Positions 16,886 through 23,620 of a stretch of 64,000 nucleotides of DNA are shown piece by piece. Each line of letters starts with the position of its first letter. The stretch's first letter is position 1. The position numbers were made by a program, and so were the translations under genes. Source of the stretch: Oscillospiraceae bacterium (GTDB lineage: Bacteria > Bacillota > Clostridia > Oscillospirales > Oscillospiraceae); assembly GCA_017398725.1 (NCBI GenBank), contig JAFQFA010000017.1, positions 50,320 to 114,319 on the forward strand. Reading direction: 5' to 3'. The notes below the pieces were generated by a model, which was not told the DNA's origin, did not search any database, and saw only the letters and a program-made list of their open reading frames with translations.

Positions 16886-16914
16886 TTGATTAACAGCCAG
16901 TAAAGTGTTAGAAT
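16886..16914 (+). promoter_or_regulatory. Promoter of the SAM methyltransferase gene
   Basis: TTGATT, 17 bp, TAGAAT, with the start codon 26 bp after the -10. The rest of the 180-bp gap holds only a short palindrome CGTTTAAACG. Confidence 0.6.
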
Positions 16915-16939
16915 AAACCCAACTACAGAAAGGAGTAAC

Positions 16940-17671
16940 ATGCAAATGAGTGACAATTACAAATATGCTCAGGAATGGAAGGAAAGCGCACAACACTTTT
17001 TTATTCAAGGCGACTATGATTGGCTAGCAATGCAGTTAAATGGATACAGTACCATCTTGGAACTCGGTTGCGGGACAGGGCAAAGCACGATAGCGCTTTT
17101 AAAACAAAATCATAAAGTGATTGCTGTCGACAAAAATCCAGATTGTCTAGATATCGCGGAAACGCTACTATATTCCTCTTCGATCTCACCTGCACAAAAA
17201 ACTAACTTGCTCGAATTTGTTGAGGTCGACTACGCCGACGACAATTTTGTTTCTTCATTCCTGCCAAATCACAACTTTGATATAATTACTTGTTGGAATG
17301 TTGGAACCGCTGGCAATGCAAATGTTGTCGCTGAATACCCTGAGATATTTGCTCATTTTGGTTTTACAAATGAAGATATTCAAGCCAACCCATCAAAAGC
17401 GTATGGCGATGCAATGTGCTTATTGGCATGCCTTATGGGGAAGAGAACCAATGTACCCGTGAATATCGTCTTTAGATCACCAACTGATATTACACCTGAA
17501 ATAGAGGAATACTACAGCAATTTAGGAGACGAAATGGGTTTTAGTACCTTCATTATCAATAGCAGGAAAACCACATCTCTTTCTGAAGGTGGAAAACTAT
17601 TATCGGTCAACAACCAAGTATCGTATAATGAACTAATAGATTTGTTCCTTATTTCTGTGACATTAAAATAA
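16940..17671 (+). CDS. Class I SAM-dependent methyltransferase
   Basis: 243 residues (an ATG two codons later is also possible); AGGAG ribosome site. The SAM-binding motif is ILELGCGTGQSTIALL near residue 41, followed by an acidic residue at the end of strand 2 (VIAVDKNPD) and FDIITCWNVG as motif II. No DNA-binding or target domain is visible, so the substrate is unknown; small molecule or protein are both possible. Monocistronic with its own promoter and terminator, located at the distal part of the defence island. Confidence 0.8.
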   Translation: MQMSDNYKYAQEWKESAQHFFIQGDYDWLAMQLNGYSTILELGCGTGQSTIALLKQNHKVIAVDKNPDCLDIAETLLYSSSISPAQKTNLLEFVEVDYADDNFVSSFLPNHNFDIITCWNVGTAGNANVVAEYPEIFAHFGFTNEDIQANPSKAYGDAMCLLACLMGKRTNVPVNIVFRSPTDITPEIEEYYSNLGDEMGFSTFIINSRKTTSLSEGGKLLSVNNQVSYNELIDLFLISVTLK

Positions 17672-17722
17672 ACAAGGCCAATACTAAATTCACTAGTTTA
17701 TAGCATTAGCTGGCATGCATGT

Positions 17723-17747
17723 GGGCAGCCCTTTATGGGGGCTGCCC
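17723..17747. terminator. Hairpin between convergent genes
   Basis: GGGCAGCCC and GGGCTGCCC form a perfect 9-bp stem between the plus-strand methyltransferase and the minus-strand DUF6809-like gene. Flanking T-runs are weak. Confidence 0.6.
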
Positions 17748-17760
17748 TTGGTTGTTGTAC

Positions 17761-18069
17761 TCAATTATTCAATTCTTGTGACAGATATAGACCAAGTTTG
17801 ATTCCATCAATAAAGCCGGTCTGCTGGTGGCCGCGGCAGAGACAGCAAACGGCATATATCACCTCATCTTTCTCTCGTAATGTTTTGCCATTCATGGCTT
17901 CATACAGGTCTTCAAACGCTCGCTTGATCTCCTCTGTGTCGCTATTGCAGTTCTGATCGTAATAAGCGCCGCAAAGGAAACCCAGCACGCTATCAGCATC
18001 ATCGCCAAAACTCGGTTGTGTGGCAGTAAGTTTTGACTTTAATGTATGTACAAAATCATTCAGTCTCAT
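17761..18069 (-). CDS. DUF6809-like small protein
   Basis: 102 residues; the ATG overlaps the end of the Fic gene by 14 bp, implying coupling. The helical protein ends FIDGIKLGLYLSQELNN, the FxDGFxLG-type tail typical of the DUF6809 family of Clostridia mobile elements. No enzyme motif. Possibly a partner or antitoxin-like companion of the Fic protein, judged only from the overlap. Confidence 0.7.
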   Translation of the reverse strand: MRLNDFVHTLKSKLTATQPSFGDDADSVLGFLCGAYYDQNCNSDTEEIKRAFEDLYEAMNGKTLREKDEVIYAVCCLCRGHQQTGFIDGIKLGLYLSQELNN

Positions 18070-19033
18070 TATCGAATCCCTCCTCAACAATTTCTTCGTC
18101 CTCGCTATCGCCATACTTTCTAAACTTGGACATAGGCAGTTCTCTAAGTGATTGCAGCTTCAACTGTCGTTCAAACCGTTCCTGAGCATCGGCAACCACC
18201 TGCATCAGTGTGAAGCGGTAGGTGCCCCATTCCGCAAGACCAGCAAGGTATTGGCTTCGGCGCTTATCGTCGATGATAAAGGGCGTGACACCGTTACGGA
18301 CACATTCCTTAAACATGATCAATCGACCGATCCGTCCATTTCCATCTTCAAAAGGAACAATCTGCTCAAACTGAACATGGAAATCAAGAATCTCCGGCAG
18401 ACCTTTCTTTCTTCTGCCTTCATATGACTGAACAAGTTTCTTCAGCATACTACCGATCTTTTCAGCCGGTGGCATTGGCCGGTCACGTCTAACTGTGCCT
18501 ACTTGACGATACACTCCAGGCGTGACCCGTTGCTTTCTGTGATCCACCGTTCCAAACATTAACCAGTAGTGGAGCTCTATGATCATCTGATGGGATAACG
18601 GTTCGTTCACATGGTCAATGATATAATCAATGCATACACAGTGGTTCATCGCTTCTACCATATCTGATACTTTTGTTTGTTCGAACAACTCACGAATCTT
18701 ACCCTTTCTAAAAATATCTTCAACTTGGTTTCGGGTAAGACGATTACTGGCCAAGCGAGATGAGGAATACGTGAAATTGATTTGTATGTAGTCATATAGA
18801 CCGTGATTGTTCTTTTTCGTTTTTTGTCCAATCAACTTCTTGGACAGTGGAGAGATCGTTTTTGCGGGTTGCTTGCTCACCATTGGTTTTGGTTTTTTTG
18901 CGTGTTCCGGAATTAACCAAGCTCCGTTTTGATACTTGGCTCCGGGGATGCGTTTTTGTCGGCAATATTTACGGGCAATAACATCAGAGACACCCCACTT
19001 GTTTGCCGCCTCTTTTGCGGATATGTAATCCAT
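18056..19033 (-). CDS. Fic-family protein with N-terminal HTH and altered active-site motif
   Basis: 325 residues. Residues 1-50 are an excisionase-type HTH (ISAKEAANKWGVSDVIARKY, WLIPEHAKKP). The Fic domain follows with Fic_N-like helices and the core VPFEDGNGRIGRLI near residue 230. The Fic consensus is HPFx[D/E]GNGRxxR; the codon here is GTT, so the catalytic His is Val while the anion-binding loop is intact. Fic enzymes normally AMPylate proteins. Without the His this one may be inactive, use another chemistry (as phosphocholinating or kinase-like Fic/Doc do) or act mainly as a DNA-binding protein. Confidence 0.85.
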   Translation of the reverse strand: MDYISAKEAANKWGVSDVIARKYCRQKRIPGAKYQNGAWLIPEHAKKPKPMVSKQPAKTISPLSKKLIGQKTKKNNHGLYDYIQINFTYSSSRLASNRLTRNQVEDIFRKGKIRELFEQTKVSDMVEAMNHCVCIDYIIDHVNEPLSHQMIIELHYWLMFGTVDHRKQRVTPGVYRQVGTVRRDRPMPPAEKIGSMLKKLVQSYEGRRKKGLPEILDFHVQFEQIVPFEDGNGRIGRLIMFKECVRNGVTPFIIDDKRRSQYLAGLAEWGTYRFTLMQVVADAQERFERQLKLQSLRELPMSKFRKYGDSEDEEIVEEGFDNETE

Positions 19034-19250
19034 ACATCATCCATCCTTTCTCTTGGAGACGCGAAACCCCTCGAAACACTAGGGCGTTTGCGAAACACTT
19101 TCGACACGAGTTTAACACGAAACAGGACGGACTAGACGTGCCAGACGGACAAATGATTAATTTTTTATGGTAATAAACGGGCTGCACGGGCAGAAAAAGC
19201 CTAAAAAGCAGAACAATTTGAACTCGATTTCCCATGGCATTTAAGAGGTT

Positions 19251-19278
19251 GGCGGTTCGGTTCTGCTTATCTCCACTG
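19251..19278 (+). repeat. tRNA/tmRNA 3'-end remnant, probable attachment site at the island edge
   Basis: GGCGG-TTCGGTT-CTGCT folds as a T-arm (two G-T pairs), followed by TATCTCC and A, as in the acceptor strand plus discriminator of a tRNA or tmRNA. No 5' half exists nearby. A 3' fragment like this is what integration into a tRNA or tmRNA gene leaves at the far end. It sits where gene content switches from defence genes to housekeeping genes. Confidence 0.5.
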
Positions 19279-19284
19279 TCGACA

Positions 19285-19315
19285 AACCCCGCAAGGCATA
19301 TTGCCTTGCGGGGTT
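19285..19315 (-). terminator. Terminator after galK
   Basis: AACCCCGCAAGGC and GCCTTGCGGGGTT form a perfect 13-bp stem with a 5-nt loop just after the galK stop codon. The 19034-19284 gap before it holds no gene apart from the tRNA-like fragment. Confidence 0.8.
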
Positions 19316-19333
19316 ATATGGCATTCGGTTTGG

Positions 19334-20467
19334 CTATGGGGTCAGCCGGGGGCCTTCGGTGGGGTGGATGCGCAACAAGTGACAACAGCCAAAGCCAAGA
19401 GTAGACTCTATACCGGTGACAAAAGCTTCTGTTTGCGTTAAAGGTATATAGGCTTGTATGGTGCCGGCAAAGCCGCCGCCATGTACGCGGTATGCACCGC
19501 AACCGTTGAGCAGCGTGTCGCATAATGCCAGAGCCAGTGCCATTGGTTGCTGCTTGGTTGCTCCTGTGGGATAAATATTTTGTAAATACATCCATGAACT
19601 TTGTCCGGACGCATTGACCAACGCCAAATAATCTTGGATTTTTCCGGCTTTTAAGGCGTCCCGTTGGGCGATGACGCGTTTGTTTTCCTGATACACATGG
19701 ATGGCACGCAGAATTGCCCGGTGGGAAACGGACTTTTTAAGCTGCGGCAGGGTGGAGAAGAAGACATCTTCTGGAATTTGCCGGAGATATTCTTTACCAA
19801 AAAAACGGCAAATATCAGAAAGTTCCTTGGTAATGGCTGCGTATTCATCCGTAAGATCAATGTGGTCTGCGCCGGTGTCGATGATACATAGGTTGTAACC
19901 GGCCTGTTCAAAATCAAAATCCAGCCGTTCCACATGGGGCGAGTCCTTCTCAAAATCAATAAATACTAAGCCGCCCATGGCACATGCAATCTGATCCATT
20001 AATCCGCAGGGTTTGCCGAAATACGCATTTTCCGCATATTGTCCGATCCGGGCAATCTCGGTGGGCGCCATTTTATTTTCAAAGAACAGCGCATTAAGAA
20101 CTGTTCCAACCAAAACCTCAAAAGCAGCGGAAGAGCTCAAACCGCTTCCGGGCAGCACATTAGACTGCACATCCATATCAAAGCCGTGCAGCCGGGCACC
20201 GTGGTTGGAAAAAGCGGCGGCAACACCCCGAACCAGCGCAGCGGTGGTGCCTTTCTCACTTTCCCGGTAGGCAAGATCCAAAAGATCGATTTCAAAAGGA
20301 GAATACCCCGCAGAACGGACGCGGATCGAGTTGATTCCGTTCAATGTAACCTGTGCGGTCATTTCCATATCGATGGCAGCAGCCAGCACACAACCATGTT
20401 GATGGTCGGTGTGATTGCCCCCAAGCTCCGTTCGCCCGGGGACAGAGAAGTGATAGATTTTGTTCAT
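19334..20467 (-). CDS. galK: Galactokinase
   Basis: 377 residues, usual length. GHMP-kinase motifs: VPGRTELGGNHTDHQHG at the N-terminus (galactokinase signature), NVLPGSGLSSSAAFEVLVG near 108 (phosphate-binding loop), GLMDQIACAMGG and C-terminal GGGFAGTIQAYIP. Phosphorylates galactose at C1 in the Leloir pathway, in the cytosol. The other gal genes are not in the window. It follows the FliB-like gene by 4 bp on the same strand, so the two are probably co-transcribed although functionally unrelated. Confidence 0.92.
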   Translation of the reverse strand: MNKIYHFSVPGRTELGGNHTDHQHGCVLAAAIDMEMTAQVTLNGINSIRVRSAGYSPFEIDLLDLAYRESEKGTTAALVRGVAAAFSNHGARLHGFDMDVQSNVLPGSGLSSSAAFEVLVGTVLNALFFENKMAPTEIARIGQYAENAYFGKPCGLMDQIACAMGGLVFIDFEKDSPHVERLDFDFEQAGYNLCIIDTGADHIDLTDEYAAITKELSDICRFFGKEYLRQIPEDVFFSTLPQLKKSVSHRAILRAIHVYQENKRVIAQRDALKAGKIQDYLALVNASGQSSWMYLQNIYPTGATKQQPMALALALCDTLLNGCGAYRVHGGGFAGTIQAYIPLTQTEAFVTGIESTLGFGCCHLLRIHPTEGPRLTP

Positions 20468-20471
20468 ATTT

Positions 20472-21458
20472 TTACCTCAAAAGGAGTCCCAGTAGATTGC
20501 TGTCAGTCAGCGCGGGGATGCTGTAACAGCCGTCCAGAATGGCTTCTACATTGTCCGGATCATTTTCAATTTCCTTGGAAAACAGTTGGGCGTTTCTCAT
20601 AAAGTCACCGGGCAAACTGCCGATCAGGATACATGCAGCCAGACTGAATTTCACCCGGCTGATCAAATCATAATCCGCAACAGCCTGAAGCCAGTACCGG
20701 CAGATGAAATAGTGCAGGAGTTTTTTGTTGTATATACAGGCTTGCTTGGGACCACTGAGCATGTTGGCCCAATCCGGAGTAAGGATCTCCAAGCCTGCAA
20801 AAAATGTAGTCAAACCATCCAAATTGCCGGCATCGGAAAACCTCCGGGCATCTGCAAGGCATTGCATGGGTTCGAACGCTATTTCATCGCCGCCGTCGAT
20901 TTGACCTTGAACACCGTGGGCGTAAAGTAATACTACGGCAAAAGCCTCCGGATCGGGTAGGGAAGAGGTGTCCAGAAAGGATAGGATCATTTTCCGGCTT
21001 CGGAGCAAGATATCCATGACATCCTTGTCGTAATCTCCATCCCCCTCACCGTCAGCAATCGTAAAGCTTTGCTGATGGCTTCCGGCAAGGATCAGCCGTG
21101 CAGCCTCCGGGCAGGAAAGCTCAAGGCCCAGTTCTGCGAAGCTGCCGTAGTCGTGCTTGATGCGGGGGAAATCCCGACATGTCTGGCACAGAGCTTCGTG
21201 GCCAAGCTCTGCGTGAATGCGGCAAAGACCATCGGTCTGCCACATTGGGCATCGACCGTTTTCAATAACCATCACCGTACCGCCTTGGGTATCTTCCAGC
21301 ACGCTGCGCAGACGGTCACCCAGCGGTCCGGGCAGCCCCCGGTAATAGGTGGCGGCTTCCGGATCTACATCCACAGCCCATTCTTTGCAACAGCTGTCCG
21401 GACAAGCACCGGCAATGCATAAGAACTCCTTATAGTAATCAGGTGTAAAGATTTTCAT
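20472..21458 (-). CDS. FliB-like protein (flagellin lysine N-methylase family)
   Basis: 328 residues from the ATG after GGAG; a TTG four codons upstream is less likely. The N-terminal third is rich in cysteines in the FliB pattern: CIAGACPDSCCKEWAVDVD, then CPMWQTDGLCRIHAELG and ALCQTCRDFPR, consistent with a metal-cluster-bound domain. Named after the flagellin lysine methylase, but the family is widespread in Clostridia lacking flagella and no flagellar gene lies here, so the substrate is unknown. Confidence 0.8.
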   Translation of the reverse strand: MKIFTPDYYKEFLCIAGACPDSCCKEWAVDVDPEAATYYRGLPGPLGDRLRSVLEDTQGGTVMVIENGRCPMWQTDGLCRIHAELGHEALCQTCRDFPRIKHDYGSFAELGLELSCPEAARLILAGSHQQSFTIADGEGDGDYDKDVMDILLRSRKMILSFLDTSSLPDPEAFAVVLLYAHGVQGQIDGGDEIAFEPMQCLADARRFSDAGNLDGLTTFFAGLEILTPDWANMLSGPKQACIYNKKLLHYFICRYWLQAVADYDLISRVKFSLAACILIGSLPGDFMRNAQLFSKEIENDPDNVEAILDGCYSIPALTDSNLLGLLLR

Positions 21459-21476
21459 GGCGTTCTCCAATAAAAA

Positions 21477-21498
21477 AGGAAAGCCCGAAGGCTTTCCT
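21477..21498 (-). terminator. Terminator of the DivIVA-like gene
   Basis: AGGAAAGCC and GGCTTTCCT stem, then a T-run on the minus strand, directly upstream of the FliB-like gene ribosome site. Confidence 0.8.
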
Positions 21499-21503
21499 GT
21501 GGT

Positions 21504-22001
21504 TTAGTCTTCCTGCGGACGAATGGCGTACAGCGCATCCACGGCGCTGCGCAGTTCTTGCTTAGAGGTTGCCAGTTTGGCGGAAAGATTATCTACCGCA
21601 TCGGTCAGTTCATCGGAAACGGATTCCATCCGGGTGGTAGCTTCTGCTAATACACCGTTGATTTGGGCGGTCAGCTGTTCGGCCCGCTCTTTGGCAAGGC
21701 GTTCTGCCCGTTCGGCACGGCGGTAAGCTTCCAATTCGTCATTGGTTTTCACGGGGGCAGATGCCAGCTGCGCTTCCAGTTCTTCGATGCGTGCAAGGGC
21801 AGCATCCAGTTGTGCCTGCAATCCGTTATCCTGTGCAGGAGCAGCAGTAAATTGCGCCAGTTCTTCCCGGGCGGTTTGCAATTGGGTGTTCAGTTGTGCC
21901 ACCTGAGCGTTGTGACGGTTATTGATCATTTCAATATATTGGACCACATCCTGCCGGTGAAAACCCCGGAAAGCGGTGCGGAAATTCTGGGTGTCGGCCA
22001 T
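21504..22001 (-). CDS. DivIVA-like coiled-coil protein
   Basis: 165 residues, AAGGAGG ribosome site. The first 25 residues (FRTAFRGFHRQDVVQYIEMI) match the DivIVA N-terminal membrane-curvature module FxxxxxGYxxxxVxxYI. Long coiled coils follow, rich in Ala, Glu and Gln (about 30-155). Such proteins mark septa or poles and recruit division or envelope factors. Shorter than typical DivIVA; no partner gene adjacent. Monocistronic, with its own terminator. Confidence 0.8.
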   Translation of the reverse strand: MADTQNFRTAFRGFHRQDVVQYIEMINNRHNAQVAQLNTQLQTAREELAQFTAAPAQDNGLQAQLDAALARIEELEAQLASAPVKTNDELEAYRRAERAERLAKERAEQLTAQINGVLAEATTRMESVSDELTDAVDNLSAKLATSKQELRSAVDALYAIRPQED

Positions 22002-22100
22002 GTTGCTGCCTCCTTGTCGTTTTTCTTATAATATCATAAGGATTTGCGGAAAACAACCTCTTGTTTTCGAAAAAGGGGGCAAAATTTTGAAAATGCCCTC

Positions 22101-22129
22101 TTTACAAACGGTCAAAACCTTGCTATAAT
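22101..22129 (+). promoter_or_regulatory. Promoter of tRNA-Arg
   Basis: TTTACA, 17 bp, TATAAT, 18 bp before the mature 5' end of the tRNA. Confidence 0.7.
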
Positions 22130-22147
22130 AGCGGGGCTGTAAGGCAT

Positions 22148-22223
22148 GCACCGGTGGCTCAATGGATAGAGCATCGGATTCCGGTTCCGAGGGTTGGGGG
22201 TTCGAGTCCCTTCCGGTGTACCA
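22148..22223 (+). tRNA. tRNA-Arg (anticodon CCG)
   Basis: 76 nt cloverleaf: acceptor GCACCGG with CCGGTGT, D-arm GCTC/GAGC, anticodon stem TCGGA/TCCGA with loop TTCCGGT giving anticodon CCG, a T-loop TTCGAGT and an encoded CCA. Reads CGG codons. Confidence 0.95.
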
Positions 22224-22257
22224 AAAAAAGAGGAGGCTGTGGCCTCCTCTTTTTTTG
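22223..22257 (+). terminator. Terminator of tRNA-Arg
   Basis: GAGGAGGC and GCCTCCTC stem with a short loop, flanked by A7 and T7. Confidence 0.9.
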
Positions 22258-22475
22258 GTATACCGGATGAAAAGGACTCGAACCATCTAAATGCAATATG
22301 CCGGTGGGGAGCGATGCGAGCGCTGCCGGTGGCAGATAAAGCGAGCTGAGCGAGTGGCAACGGTCAAAATTTCGTGAGCAAATAGCGAACAAGAAATTTT
22401 GGGAACCGCAACAGGAATATTGCTGTCACCAGTTTTTGAACTGGTGGCTACTATGATTTAAGAGTCCTTCCGGTG
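22258..22475. repeat. Structured non-coding block with tRNA-Arg-like ends
   Basis: No gene fits here. The block begins with an inverted, degenerate tRNA 3' end (reverse complement of GGTTCGAGTCC...ACCA) and ends with GAGTCCTTCCGGTG, nearly a direct repeat of GAGTCCCTTCCGGTG inside tRNA-Arg (22204-22218). Inside are hairpins such as CACCAGTT/AACTGGTG and AAAATTTC/GAAATTTT. It looks like a decayed small insertion at the tRNA or a MITE-type element. Confidence 0.4.
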
Positions 22476-22483
22476 AGCTTATA

Positions 22484-22942
22484 TTATGTACTGATGATTT
22501 TATGAAGCTTTTCCCACATATCTTTGGAGAGGAAGGCGTGTCCCTCTTTGCCAAAAAGTACCCAATGAGTAATATCTGCTTCATAGGCGAATGCTTCGTG
22601 GTTTGCAATATAGCGCATACGGCGCAGCAGGCGCTCGCCCCGATAGATTTCAACCCAGCCTTCGTTTAGGTTGGAACAACAATATTCGTGGAAGGTCCCG
22701 GCAAGGGTTTCTTGGGAAAATGCCCTGATAAACTCAGAATCCGTTACTGTATATGTCTCCCCCTGAAAACCGATGACGATTTTGTCTGCACGCATCATAT
22801 CCCACTTATCAAAGCTGATACACACAGCTCCTCCCGCCATCCACGGTTTACCGGAAATACTCACATTTAGAGATAGAGTAATCAATAAAAGCAGGCACAA
22901 ACATGCCAAAACGATCACGATTTTCTTTTTCTTCTGAGACAT
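22484..22942 (-). CDS. Membrane-anchored hypothetical protein
   Basis: 152 residues from the ATG after AGGAGGG; a longer in-frame extension has no ribosome site. MSQKKKK followed by a hydrophobic stretch IVIVLACLCLLLLITLSLNV is an N-terminal membrane anchor or uncleaved signal; the remainder (about 125 residues) would be outside the cell. No family recognised. Located between the tRNA-Arg repeat block and a gene-free 320-bp gap. Confidence 0.7.
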   Translation of the reverse strand: MSQKKKKIVIVLACLCLLLLITLSLNVSISGKPWMAGGAVCISFDKWDMMRADKIVIGFQGETYTVTDSEFIRAFSQETLAGTFHEYCCSNLNEGWVEIYRGERLLRRMRYIANHEAFAYEADITHWVLFGKEGHAFLSKDMWEKLHKIIST

Positions 22943-23112
22943 GTATACCCTCCTTATCTCTTCCCATGAATTTAGGTTCAGTATTACTCTAACATACACT
23001 CAGAATAAATTCAATTGCTTTCAGTTCGAGAAGAGAATTGGTTCCTAATGTTTTTAAGCAAATAACCATTTCTTATTTCCAGTGTATACTACCCATGGGG
23101 CGGCAGGAGAAC

Positions 23113-23147
23113 GGATTGCCACGGGCGCAAGCGCCCTCGCAATGACA
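23113..23147. repeat. Short palindromic intergenic repeat, copy 1
   Basis: GGATTGCCACGGGCGC and GCGCCCTCGCAATGACAT are two halves around AA, with GGGCGC/GCGCCC at the centre. A related copy in opposite orientation lies at 49286-49320. Probably a dispersed REP-like element. Confidence 0.5.
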
Positions 23148-23191
23148 TCGAGAGACGAACCTGTTCGAGAAACCAAAATTTGCAAAACAGC

Positions 23192-23223
23192 AACCGGGAC
23201 TGCACAAGGCAGTCCCGGTTTTT
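23192..23223 (-). terminator. Terminator after the M20 gene pair
   Basis: AACCGGGACTGC and GCAGTCCCGGTT form a perfect 12-bp stem with a 5-nt loop, 42 bp past the last stop codon. Confidence 0.8.
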
Positions 23224-23264
23224 ACATGATGTTTCTATGAGGGTAAACCTGCAGAGGGTGCGCG

Positions 23265-23609
23265 TTACTCCCCTAAAAAGGTCACTTCCGCGGTGCAGAG
23301 CCACCGTGCTGCCAGCGCCTGCGCCATTTGGGGCAGCCGGTCTCGAAAGAGATTGACATCCTCTTGGGTAAAACCCCGGAAACAGCCTCGGAAGGAAAGT
23401 GTATCGCCAATCACATTCGGCCGGATGCCGTAGTTAATCCCTGTAACATCGCACACGCAAGGCAGGTTGGGATCAATGCCCCGGTATTGCTTCAGGGCTT
23501 CGTGAATTGCAAGGAAGCCGTCCAAGGGATTGACAGAAAGATGGGGTGTAGAGCCGTGTCCGCCCTGTCCAAAAACAGCAATCTCAAATTGTGCAGTCAT
23601 TTGTTTCAT
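23265..23609 (-). CDS. Isolated M20 peptidase dimerisation (lid) domain
   Basis: 114 residues with a good GGAGA ribosome site 11 bp after the M20 stop. It contains only the lid domain of M20D amidohydrolases: FGQGGHGSTPHLSVNPLDGF, then NVIGDTLSFRGCFRGF, without zinc ligands. The full M20 protein next to it lacks the usual GGHGSxP loop in its own lid. This is either the remnant of a second M20 gene after deletion or a separately made lid subunit. The reading frame is intact with a normal start, which argues for expression. Confidence 0.65.
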   Translation of the reverse strand: MKQMTAQFEIAVFGQGGHGSTPHLSVNPLDGFLAIHEALKQYRGIDPNLPCVCDVTGINYGIRPNVIGDTLSFRGCFRGFTQEDVNLFRDRLPQMAQALAARWLCTAEVTFLGE

Positions 23610-23620
23610 AGTGTTCTCCT

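Noticed and set aside
1-19280. Integrase, transposase or phage structural genes marking the island
   Set aside because: None is visible in the window; only small excisionase-like HTH modules and a tRNA-like fragment hint at mobility.
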